Assembly: GCA_002633005.1 (NCBI GenBank)
Contig: NMRA01000156.1
Span: forward strand, 582,488 to 646,487
Direction: 5' to 3'
DNA length: 64,000 bases
Source of the DNA: Phoronis australis
Taxonomy: Eukaryota > Phoronida > Phoronidae
This document shows, piece after piece, positions 13,684-25,700 of the stretch. The stretch's first letter is position 1; each line of letters opens with the position of its first letter. The notes below the pieces were generated by a model. That model ran no database searches. It saw nothing but the letters and a program-made list of their open reading frames with translations, and was not told the DNA's origin. The translations under genes and the position numbers were made by a program.

Positions 13684-13755
13684 ATGGCTGACCGAAAGCG
13701 CAAGCAGACGACAAGTGAAGGTAAAGCAAAGAAAGAGAAAAAAGCGGGAAAATCG
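13684..13755 (+). CDS. CAAP1: CAAP1 coding exon 1 (residues 1-24)
   Basis: It opens with MADRKRKQTTSEGK and is almost entirely basic and polar. It ends in phase 0 at a consensus donor (tcg|gtaaga). The start codon has G at +4 but C at -3, a moderate Kozak context. The acceptor-like ttatttgtag immediately upstream implies that the exon begins at 13,672 with a 12-base leader. Confidence 0.88.
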
Positions 13756-16700
13756 GTAAGACTTGGTCACATGATGTCTGTTGTAGTAAATTACAAAAAA
13801 ATGAAAAAACAATGGCATCAACGATTTGCTCCAAGTGACAATCAATTTAGTTCATTTTCTATTGATTGACTGCTAACTTCCTTCTAATTTTCTTCACAAG
13901 TTTTGCTAAAATTTTGATGACACTGTACAAATTAAACAAGTCTTGAAACCTGTTGAACCTAAAGGAAGTCTTGGATTACTGAAAAACAGTGACAATTTGC
14001 CAATGTTTTGAGTTCACAAAATTCATGTTTTACGGAATGAGGTCATTGGAGCATACCTCAAGCCTATGGGTCTGACATTTTTTACTGACCATGTGATAAA
14101 AATCCACTCTCATTCAATTATTGGGTGCCGTTGGATTCTCTCTTTCAAGTGACGACAACAAATTGATTTGAACTGTGTATTATCTGCTCGATTTAATGTA
14201 TTTAATTAAAATTCGCCAGTAATTTATTGACGTCTCTGGCTTAGTTGTGTTAAGTATTATGTCTAGTTTTCTGTATCAAGGTGAAATGTAATGGCAAATA
14301 TATTTAAACTGTGACACGTTTTTACTGGAATATCAAAACCTGTGAAACACAATATTTCAACATCATCAGGGGAAGAAGAAAAAGAAAACAGAAATTACTG
14401 AAGAGACGGACCCTGACCTTGACCTTGGTCGTTTGGTCAAGCCCATTGGCGAGTACGTACGTGATCGAGAGGAAATGGTCAACCAGATGTTTTGGTCACT
14501 GCGAGGACAGAAATTGAAAGCCATGTTACCAGATTTGCTCAAGGCATGTATTATCTGTAGATTCACTTACAGGGATATTACTAAGTGAAATTTACTAGAG
14601 TGTGGGTATGCTTTATTTAAAAGGATACTAAACCGGTTTTGGCCTGTCAACATATACTAAAAATGACTTTCTTATTCAGTTTTCAGAAACAAAGTAATGC
14701 TTTGTAATCATCGACAATCCTCAAAAGTTTGGAGGAAAATTTGAAAACTCCTTTCAAAGTCTGCTAAACGAGTAACTGTGACCTACGTTTTTAGTGAATT
14801 ACACAACAAATGTGGGAAAAGACCACCCACCAAAGACCGTAGTGTCCAATATGTGACACGAGGAGTATGAATTTTTAATCCATTCCTGTGTTTAACTTGA
14901 AGACTGACGCCAATGATGCATTAGCAAGTGACAGAACGAGGATTGGTGGAAATCACCGAAACAGGGTTTAGTATCTTTTAAGGTGGCTTAAGACAGGGTG
15001 GACTTACTGCTATGTGTCGGAAACCACCAGCTTTCATGTCTGCAATAAACTTTGATAATTTGACATTTTGAAATATGTTGCGTAATTTTATCATGTTGCC
15101 AGCATGAGTGAAATACACTCACCTGCCTCCAATTTACATTCATTTGTTTGAAACTGCCTGCCTGTATATGTGTACATTTTCAGTAGAGTTTCAATAGAAT
15201 TTAGATTAAAATGGCGAGGTAAGACCAATAGGAAGGAGTCTTAACACAAAAATACAACTCTTTAGTGTTGAGAGAGTGTAAAACGTACAATCTTCTTTCC
15301 CGTCCCCCTCCACCTCCCTTCCCATCCTGCTCCCTCCCTGTCCCCCTCCCTCCCTGTCCATCCCTCCCTGTCCTCTCCCTGTCCTCTTCCTTCCCCTCCC
15401 TCNCTCACTCGGACCCTCCCTCATATTGTCTCTCCCTCCGAACTGTCTGTCCATTTCCCTGTCACAATTCGATTCAGAACTTGAAATAGCTTAACTTTGA
15501 TTTGAGGTTATTTTCTTTTTTTCAGGAGACAGGTGAAGAGGAACTTAAAACCCTTTGCCTTGAACACTTAGAAATTATGTCCAAGAAAAGGATTCGGAGG
15601 ATCCTAGCTGGTAGGTTTGTTGGAACGCGAATTTTGCAATATTTTGATGTGGTTTGTTGTAAGTACAAATGAGGGAATTGGTACAAGCAAAGAGAGGGCT
15701 TGGTCAAATTGAAACTGTGCACAAAACTGACAGTAGAAATGTGCAACAAGTTTTAGAATTATTCTCCCTATAAGCCACAGTTTTGGAAATGCCTTGCATG
15801 TGCTGACGATCTGTGTTCAAATAATTTACACGAGCCAGTCTCAAAATGACAGACCCTTCAAAAATGATGATATTTTGCAGTAGTTTCAGGAACATTTTAT
15901 AAAAACCTCATTGGCAATTAAAAACAAATCCGTTTATGCTTGATTGTGCGTAAATTTTGATTTTTAAAATAAAAATTAAGAGTACAGGATATGGATATAA
16001 GAGTCGATAATCAAAATTTGATCTCTGACTATTTGCAGGTTTGTGTTGTTCATTCCATCTAGTACCAACAATGTTCACGTCATCAAATGCAGTCAGCACA
16101 GCTAATTGGCCAATTATAGCCCATCGTTATCTCAGTGGGATTTCAACAACAGTTTAAATATCGGCAATTTGACTAATTGCGCAGAAGAGAAACTCACTTT
16201 AATTAGTCCATAATGACTGAAATTATGGCCGAGTATTGGCTTTGTCTTTGCGACGGTTTCCATTTTGAACACCTGTTGACTGTCTTATTTTTTCCTGGGG
16301 GACAGTTCTATACATTATGCAGAATTTCGAAGGCTTTTTTCCGCCATTTGTGGGTTTGTGATGCTTTTTATGTGTGCTTTAATTGGTCTTGGAGAAAACC
16401 TTTACCGCAGCGTTTAAATGACTGAAGCTTGGCGGGTGACTTTCTGTAATTAATGATTATATAATATTTTAATATAAGTGTTTAATGCAATGAAAGAAGG
16501 CATAAGCCTGAAACTGCCAGAGGGCGTCATTAAAACTCGTTAGGCGGGTATAACATGGACCAGTTCCAGTGACAGGAAAAGGAAGTGAAAAGCTCAGGTG
16601 TGCGTCTGTGTGTGTGCTTTGTGGTGTCTGAATTAATGGCAGTGCATGACTTCATTATTTGTAACGAATGTTTTATTGATGTAAATGCTAAGGTCATCCA

Positions 16701-19700
16701 ATCTCCTGTCTTAGTTACAATTATTTCGGTTTTCTTTGCATTTGCCTTCATACTTACGTAGTTCCTTGATGTATGTTACTGAAGTTTGGCAGTTAAGTTA
16801 TTATCGTAGAAACGACAGCAGTCAGCACCCGCTCCGTTTCAGACCGATTTCGCCCCCTAGTGATCTTAAGTGTTTTTGTTTCTGCTCTTTGTCGTTGGCC
16901 TCCCTATCTTCCAAACGGCATGAGGAATTATTAAACTTGGCTGGTGTGTTCCTAGTGAGTAGAAATGCTGACGTGTTTTGTGTCTTTAAGGTTACTAGCT
17001 TTGCACCTTTTAGTGGAAACTTTTGAAAATGATCAGTCCTTATATCTGCACTGTATGGGATGCACATGGTGGGCGCATATCAACTAGGGGTGGGATGATG
17101 CACATTTTTAGGAATTCGATTGGAGTCTTTGTAGTGGATAATTTTCTATACAATTCTTGCTCGTCAAATTAATTCTTCTGCTAACGATCCTTGCCTTGAT
17201 GAAGGCAAAGATTGGGAGCAGGTGCTGTACATAACCATTTTTGTTTGGAAACATTCGACTATTCAATACCATTATATGTGTTTTCAAAAAGTTGATATAA
17301 AAATTTGTTACGTACGACGAAATTCCAACTAAGGAATGATCCTTATTCATTATCTTAACACTTTTTCAAAAGATACAAATAAGTCGTAACTTTGCAAGAC
17401 ACCGAATGATAAAAATTAGAACTGAGAATCGAATCGAAATGAGCTCTTGCATCGCCATTCAAGTACAGTTTTATTAATCATCCCTCCCTTCATATCAATG
17501 TTTTATTTTGCTGTGCCTCATCACCAATTTCCCTGATGGATCTTCATGAAATTTATTTTGTCTTGTATTCAGTTTCAAACACAATGACAAGACAAACCAG
17601 CTGACATCCTGGGATAACAGATGAAATCACTCCTGTGAGAGATGCGGGCTTAAAATCGTAATAAAAAAATGAAAAAATTATCATATCTCGTAGCTCCCCT
17701 GAATTGACGCGTGGCTTCCAGGCTCTGTTGGTCTATTGTGCTACAAGCTTATTTTTCATAAATAATCCCTGTACATTCTTTTTTATCTTTCCAAAAGCTT
17801 TGTTTTTGATATTTTTTCCTTTTGGTTGTAATAGAAGCCTTGATAGTAGTAACCATTGACGTTTGAGTATGTGTGGCATCTTATTGGCATTTACTCAAAA
17901 ATCTAAAAATTTAATTCAATTCAGTATATTTTTGAAAGGCGGGGCCTGTTGAATTTGATGGCTAAATAGTACTCTGAGATCCCATGAGAGGGCGTAGTGA
18001 GGTCTCGCATCAGTGCGTGGTTTTCTGTCTTAGCGTCCCAGTCTGCCGTTAATTGTGTCACCTGACCATGTGGTTTTAGTAAGGTATATCAAGGTTTGTT
18101 TAATAGCATCAATAACATCAAACATTAAATTTTTTTGATCAAATGTTCAGGATGAAATTTCAAAAAAACGTTAATGGTCTCTAAACTATCATTTTGTTTT
18201 TGTTTTTTTTCATAAAAATCATAGAGGTTCTATATTTTGATAGCCTATCATTCAAAAATGAAATATTTGAAAAACAGTTCCTGGGAGTGTTTGGAAAATG
18301 GTGCATAAAACCATAGTGTCTGGAAGTTTCATTTGAATCCGAGCTGTCATTTCTGAGATATTCTGCTCAAAAACTAGCCAAATCTTGTCATTTTCAAAGT
18401 GTTTCACACAATTTAAACCAGCTTCAGCAGTTCGAAGCTATTGCCTGATGACAAAATTTTCGCTTTGGATAGTTAAAAGGACGCTATCGGCTAATTTCGG
18501 TTGTCCTCATTTTTTCATTGTATCAAAAATTGGCCCCAGGTAGACGAACCAGTACATGTTTCACTGAGCAGGTTGACATTAACCGAACAACATAAATGCA
18601 CGAAGTTCAACGTAATGTTGGTACTTGATGACATCATTAGCCAGCTCACTGATGTTAAATTGAAGAAATACTGGTGGTTAGTCAATAGTTCTATCTTCAA
18701 TGTTGCATAACGAAACACAATTTTCGATCTAAGTTCATGAATATAAATGATATCTGACTGGTCCGTTAATTTTTCTTGTACAATGAATTTGATGGCCAGT
18801 GCTAGTTATGCACTGCCTGCATTCATAACTGTTTCAACACATCTGTTTTTCTCCTTTGTCTGGTTACCTTACCTTACTGGGATCTGTGGGATCTGGTTGT
18901 TTTTTGCTACTGTTGTTAGTGGTGTCATCTTTTTTGTAATTATTAAAGCCCATGCACCGCTGACTCGCAAAGTTAACCAGAATAAAGCGAGTTAACGGCG
19001 GTATATCTTGCCTTTGAAACAATCAATAAACTCCATTTGGACCATGGGTTTTGTCTTGTGTAGTTAGGAACACATAGTTGATGTATTAAAAACCAATACA
19101 AAGGGTTGACTGATGGACCTAGGATGTCGTACGGAGGGTCTTATGACACTTCTCAAAGGAAATATGACTGAACAGCTCATAATAACATCATGCCATTGCT
19201 GTTTTTGTGGCCATATCTGTGGGGGCTCCAGTGGCGGGTTGCATGAAACAGTCCCAAATAGGGACTCAACTAACGTCCTAAACGCTTTTTGCGTATTTGT
19301 GTCTTTATTGACGCACAGATGCGATATTTTCTATCATTTCATCTTTATTATGAGCTCCTCTTTGATTCAAGACATTTTCTAATAATATAACTAAAAACTG
19401 AGCCCTGAAAATAAATAGGCACTCAGTCCTTAATTTGGGGATGTGGCATTAAAAGATCCATACTTATTTTCGATAATACTGACAATTCAATATAGAGTTC
19501 ACATTCGATTTGTATCAAAGTCAGAAGTTGACATAATAATGAAACTAACACAATGCAAGAAAGGGCAATCAGTATTTTCACAAGTCCACAAATCCGCAGT
19601 AGATTTAGGGAACTTAGTTGAGTCCCTGTTTGGAACTGTTTCATGTGACCGGGCATTGGTCCTTCTGGGGCTCTAAGTCTGCCTAAGTGTTCCAACTCAA

Positions 19701-22700
19701 AACATGAGCCTTAGAATGAGAGCGCTATCAGGAACAACACTTGGTGAAGTCGAATAAATATTTAAAGTTGAGATTGACGACGAAACCAAGAACATCAACA
19801 ACCATGACCCCCAATGCTTATTACACCAAATGTATTTGATAGCTCGTGAGGAGATCTATTTACTCACCAAATTTCGAAAGGTTTGGTCAAAGGATCGCTG
19901 AGGTAGAGCTCCACAAACGTAATTCAAAAAATAACCGTCACAACGCCATTTTGCATCCGATTTCACCCAAGAACAAAAGTCCCTCAGAAATTAATTAAAA
20001 ACTAAAGGTAAATTTCCTGCCCATCACACAAAAAATGTGTTCTCTAGCACAAATATGATAGGCCAACAAAGTGCAGCTATAAATAACTAGTCAACAAAAG
20101 AACAATCACCTGAGCAGTAAATCTTGAATATCATGTGAACAGTTAGTTGTAGCAAGAGACGGTGTCACGTTGCTGATAGCGCTTGAAAAGATCTATCTGC
20201 ATACCAAATTTCACACAGATCCGTCAAGGGACATCGAAGATGCGGCACAAAAACTTGGTTATTTGGAGATGAGTCCTCGGAAAATTTCGAATAACTCAAG
20301 AACCGTTACGACCTAGAGATAAATAAATGACACATTTGTGATAGCTCCTGGAATTATCTATCCACAGAAAAAAGCATCGGAGCCATGGCTGTGCAAACCA
20401 AAAAAGGGAAAATGGCCACCACAACGCCATCTTGTGTCAGATTTTAACCAAAAACAATAGGCTTCGATGCTTTGAGCCTTTCGTGCGACAGATGTTGCAT
20501 ATAAATTTCACGTTGATGTGATAAGAATTGCTATCTGTAGCGTGCGAAACGCAACGAGCCAAAAAGCAAATTTATGACAGCAACATACATGGAGAAATTT
20601 CATTTCACCAGGTAATGATTTTAATGGCGCTGCATGGAGCTTAATTTTCATGGATCACAAAATTGCGGAGTGCAAACATAATACCTATCACATAACTGGC
20701 ATTTATACATTTGGTTTTGAGGCTAGTGCTGTAAAGTTTCCAAACAACAAAATAAACGTTAAGTTGTGTCGTCGCGTAACTTTCTTTAATTATTTGTCTA
20801 TCACAAAACTGTGTCGTGTTTCAAGCGAAGCGATGGCTCTGATTGGATACTGTTAATAACGGCATATCTGATAATTTTGTAATTAATTTTACTAATGCCC
20901 TCTTGTAATTGCGGCGTAAATGACTCGATTGTAAGGTGATATGCGACATGCATTATTTGAGGTGTGTCTAAGGAATTAACTGACGAAAACGCAACATTAT
21001 AGCTTCACTTAGAAGTAACGAGTACAATTTGATGAGCGTAGGAAAGTCCTGACAGAGTCTTATATAACGTTGGACACAGCGGAATAATTAACAACGTAAA
21101 ACTCAGTCATTGTGCTCTTAATTTTTTGTAGGCTGATTATAATGCGATGGATTTTGACGTATGAATTTTCTGTTTAATGGATACAGGGTGGGTGGGAAGT
21201 TATGCTTTCAAGCTCTGTTGGGTTACAGGGTGAGAAAATTACTCGTAGTTGTGGAAATTGTAGTCCGCACTTTTTTAAATTACTAACTTGTGTGCTCAGG
21301 CGATGTCAGTTTGAAGTCGGTAAATGTTGATGTTCATTACGGAATAAATTTTCGACTGTACTGTTGTCACTCCTTAAGGTGATGTAGAACCTTATCATGG
21401 AGTTTGGGCATTTAGCCAAATGTCTTAAAAACTAACACTTTTTTACTAAGTAGAAGAGTTTATTTCTGAAAGTGGGAAAACTATAGAACTTAATTTGTGA
21501 CTTTGTAATCATCTGTCATTACTTGAGTCACATGACCTTGTCTTTTTCGTAAAATTTAGCAAAAATGAAAGGTGCATTGATTAAAAAACAATGGTATCCA
21601 TAACATGACCTAATTTCATTTGACCTATTTTGTTCTAGATATAGTCTCACAAACACTGTTACAGTATTATAAAGTATCATTCTGTATTCATTTTATACAA
21701 CTTCTGTTTTTTCATGAAAATCATAAAAGTCCTATTTTTGATGGCCCCTACTGCAAAAGTAGATCGTTTCAAATACAATTCCTAACAGCTTTTTTGGGAA
21801 AATGTTGCAATAAAACTTAGTATTTGAATGTTATATTTGACACCGATCAGCCATTTCTGCGATACGGTGTTCCAAATTAAACCGAATCTCGACGTTTTTC
21901 TAGGGTACTGCATAAGCTTCAGGTATAACCATCAAATTCTAAAATGTGCAGGAAATTTGTTGTGTGATCTTCTGTTATCGTCATCGTTATCATTATTATC
22001 GCTGCTGGTCATCCACGCATTGTGCATACTCGTCCTAAAGGTTCGGTTATTGTCTGTTTTGTACTTGGGTCGACAAGTGAAGAACAATTCTGCATTATTT
22101 TAATTTGAATGAGTCGGCGTCTTCAGAACAACTCCCGTTATAAATAATCCGAACAATTATTTATGATGTTCAGTAACAATTCTCCAGTTTGGCTTAATCT
22201 CTGAAATTTGGGACAGTGAAATTCAAGCCAAAATTGAATTTTCTTGATTCTGAAAATTGGGACATGGGTGATTTTGGAATTCAGCATGTTTTTCAGATAT
22301 CAGTCACCTGTGCCTTGTAGGTTCATGAAATTGTTGACATTAGCTGCTGACACAACAGTTTCATGCGTCGCCATACAGTGTAATGTCATTGACCAGGAGC
22401 AGCCAATATTGCCCATTTCTAAAACATGGTCCGAGCTCCAGCCTTGAGCATTGTAATTAATTTTTCACAGTTCCAGACTCGATAATTTTTACCGTAATGA
22501 TTTGTTAACATTATTAATTATGAATTTAAATTAATATTTCTCTTTCTAGGGGACAATCCAGACATAATCTCGTCCTCGGGAACGGATGACGAATCATCAG
22601 AGGACGAAAAAACAAAGCAGAAACCCACAGGTATCAGTTTGCTGTGTTTTTATGTCAGAATTTTAGCATTTCAGTGTTGGAAAGTTTAGCAGTTTTAAAG

Positions 22701-25700
22701 GCAGTTACATTGTATGAAAATTGTCTCATGTCATGGAAGTTATAGCGGTAACATTGAAGAAAAGCTGAATTCTGTTCGAAAAGCATTTGATATTAATTTC
22801 GTCTAAAAATTTCACATGGCACTTATCATTCAGCTGGTAGGACAGACGTCTGATCATACGTCAAATATTGAGTATTAAACTGGTCAGATCTAGCTTCTCA
22901 ATTTAGGAAACCACATTTATCATCAAACCCAGAATACTGCCCACGGCGTGTGAACTGTGTATTTATTCCCTAATTCGTTTTCAGCAATGGAGGCTGACAC
23001 CAGCCAAAACCAACAGGCCGACTCTACATCGCATGTTGATCCCCTTGCACAGTAAGTGATTTCATTATCAGGGGGTGGTAACGATTCCACGGTCACGTCT
23101 CTAAATTCCTACAACGATCCTGTAAACCTCACAAGTCGAAAATGCTCCATAGTGACCAAACTGCAGTCCCGGGGATCGATCTTGGTAAGAAGTCTGGTTC
23201 CCAGACCTGGATTTTCATTAGCGGATATGGAGAATTTACAGCGGATATGTGGAATTTAGGGGAGCGGGTCTGGGGCTTTGTACCGTGGGTTTGGTGTCTG
23301 CTGATCCGGATTTGTGTTTAGAGGATCGTAATCGTAATTTTGATTTGCAGCCATGGAATCTTTTCGAGCCCCTAATTATTATTGTTAGTAGTTTTAATAG
23401 TATTATTTTTTTGATAATTTTAGAAAAATCATTAATTGTTACGTGATGCATCCATAGCATGTACAGGACTGTGTGCACTGTAAGTTCTGTAATTGTATGT
23501 TTGAACAGGCAATGCTAAAATTGAATGACAGATGACTGAATGGCAAATTAAGGTAAAATTGAAGGAAAAATTGTGCTCTATTGTAGGCTAACTCAGGAAA
23601 GTCTGGTGGGCTCAACTCAAGCTGATCAGGTAAGCGATGTTTACTGGATCTTGCAGCAAAAATCTTTAAGTGTGTGTAATTTTTGCCGCAAGCCGTACAA
23701 TTTCCCAAAAATTTTATGGAAAGTGTTTCTAAAGACGACAAAACTGTGTGATCCTTAATGTACACGAAGATAATGGAGAATCACAGGCAACAAATAATGG
23801 AGAATCACAGGCAACAAAATATCAGACTATGATTAAGGTAATGCAGGGCCTTAGAAAAATGTCCACATTTGACCAACTTTGCAACATCATGTCTCAGAAA
23901 TGACTGTTCGGATTCGTACAGGGATTTTCCGTAGATGAGCCCACCCGATGAAACGCCCATGGCCGTTTATTAGAAAAAGTATGCTGAATAAGTGTTTATT
24001 TGGTGTTACAGCTTCTGGTGTCAAGTGTCCAGATAGTGGGGCGTTTATTGGGAAAATGTCCTCTTAAAGCTCACTTGATGTCAATGTTTAGCCTGAAATT
24101 CAGTTTTGTGGAGCATTTATCATTTTATAAAAACAAACAAAGTGTTGTCGAACTATGTATTAATTAACTTAAAATTAAAATACACAGTTTTATGCAAAAA
24201 AATCGTTGATATTTTCATATAAGTCGAGGCTATGACTCTCCGTTTACACGCCCCCTTTCCGAATATACACCTGGGCGTTTATTTGGTGTTACCGAAATGC
24301 CTGAAAAATTTCAATTTCCGAATACACGCCCATGGGCTTATCTACGGAAAATCTCGGTATGAAACTTTCAAGTAACAATGCTCCTTGCAATGTTTTCCAA
24401 ATATTGTAATGGACGGGTTTTAGAAGGATCCACTTTTGTAAGAGAGGCTATTAAGGAATATGGCTTTTATGATTGTTAGAAGTGAAATCAACTATGAAAT
24501 AATATACCGTTCTTTCTTGCTAAATTTTACTTAAAAGACATGGTCACGTGACTGAATTAATGGGAGATTGATACAATTCTACAGGTTTTGCTGTGGCTTT
24601 GAGAAAACATCAACTTTTACTGCATTAAATTCAATAGTTTTGTTGGCGACTGTCCAGATACATGGACTTTCCGATAAGGTCCTATGTAACCTCAATCAAG
24701 AACCACCTCTCCGAAAGAACTGTTTCGTTTTAAGAATTTTTTGTGGATTTTTTAAAATGATGAGATGTCCATGTGCTATTTTCGTATGAACGTGCACATT
24801 GAATTCCATGTTCTTGGTTTCAGTTAAGACGACTCATCATTTTGCATATTTTAAAGGACTGATTTATTCGCAGATTTTCGTACCTGCTTAAATATATATG
24901 ATTACTAAACGTGGAATTTAATCAAAACTTCATTCCACCCCCTGCTCACAGGATTGTAATTTCTGCAGTTTGCAAGTGCAGGACTAGCGTAGATGTCATT
25001 CCCTGACAATTTGCTCACATTGTCTGATTGAGTTGATTGACCGGGAATAATGTCACAGAGCAATTATAATAGTTGGACATAACGTACCCTCATTTTGCGA
25101 ACCAGTTTGATGCCTGTTATTCAGTGGAGAAAACTGGTTCTCAAAGTGCGGGCACGATATATCCGACTATTATCATGTCACAGTACAAATTTAGTTAGTT
25201 TATTTCTAGATTTCGTTGTTAGTCATCTGGTCTGAAGGGGTTTGTGTGACAGATTTGCAACTTCCCAAAGCAAATTTCTCAGTAATTAAAACCTCGGAAA
25301 CATACCTTTAAATTCCCTATGTACTTCTGGAAAAGTAATTATTGGCTGTTGAAATAGGAACTCCGTGCTGACATAATTAATGCCCATTAATTTTCGTGTG
25401 AATAAACGTCCTTAAATCCTGGTTCAAACCCCCATTATGTACATATTTTGTTCTATTTAGCAGTTTAAACTGAACTGTACATTCAGTGTCATTCTGGTGC
25501 TTTGTAATATAAATAAGCATCAGGGTTCAAATTTTGCATAACAAACAAGCTAGTTGTCCCTTGCTCTGCCAATTTTGCTTGTAGGTTTTGAAACGAGAAG
25601 CACAAAAACATGCGTATGTTTTGCTTTAAACCTGCAAAAGTTTTCTTTGGTTTCCCTTCAAGCTTAAAAGTTTAGAAGCCAAAACATGCTTCTAAGGTTA

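Larger units (their letters stand above)
15611..22549 (+). other. CAAP1 intron 3 (6.9 kb), repeats only
   Basis: Contains a copy of the CTCF-motif repeat family (16.74-17.08 kb), copies of another dispersed family (18.1-18.45 and 21.4-21.9 kb), an inverted repeat (19.2-19.7 kb) and a degenerate tandem block (19.8-20.6 kb). The open frame at 18,747-18,995 is hydrophobic but has no start context, homologue or splice support that I can see. No nested gene is supported. Confidence 0.6.

Noticed and set aside
16736-17067. Overlapping open frames on both strands (96 and 81 codons)
   Set aside because: Both fall in the CTCF-motif repeat and are not preserved in the other copies.
18747-18995. 82-codon hydrophobic frame with two membrane-like segments in CAAP1 intron 3
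   Set aside because: T-rich DNA gives hydrophobic translations by default, and nothing else supports a gene.
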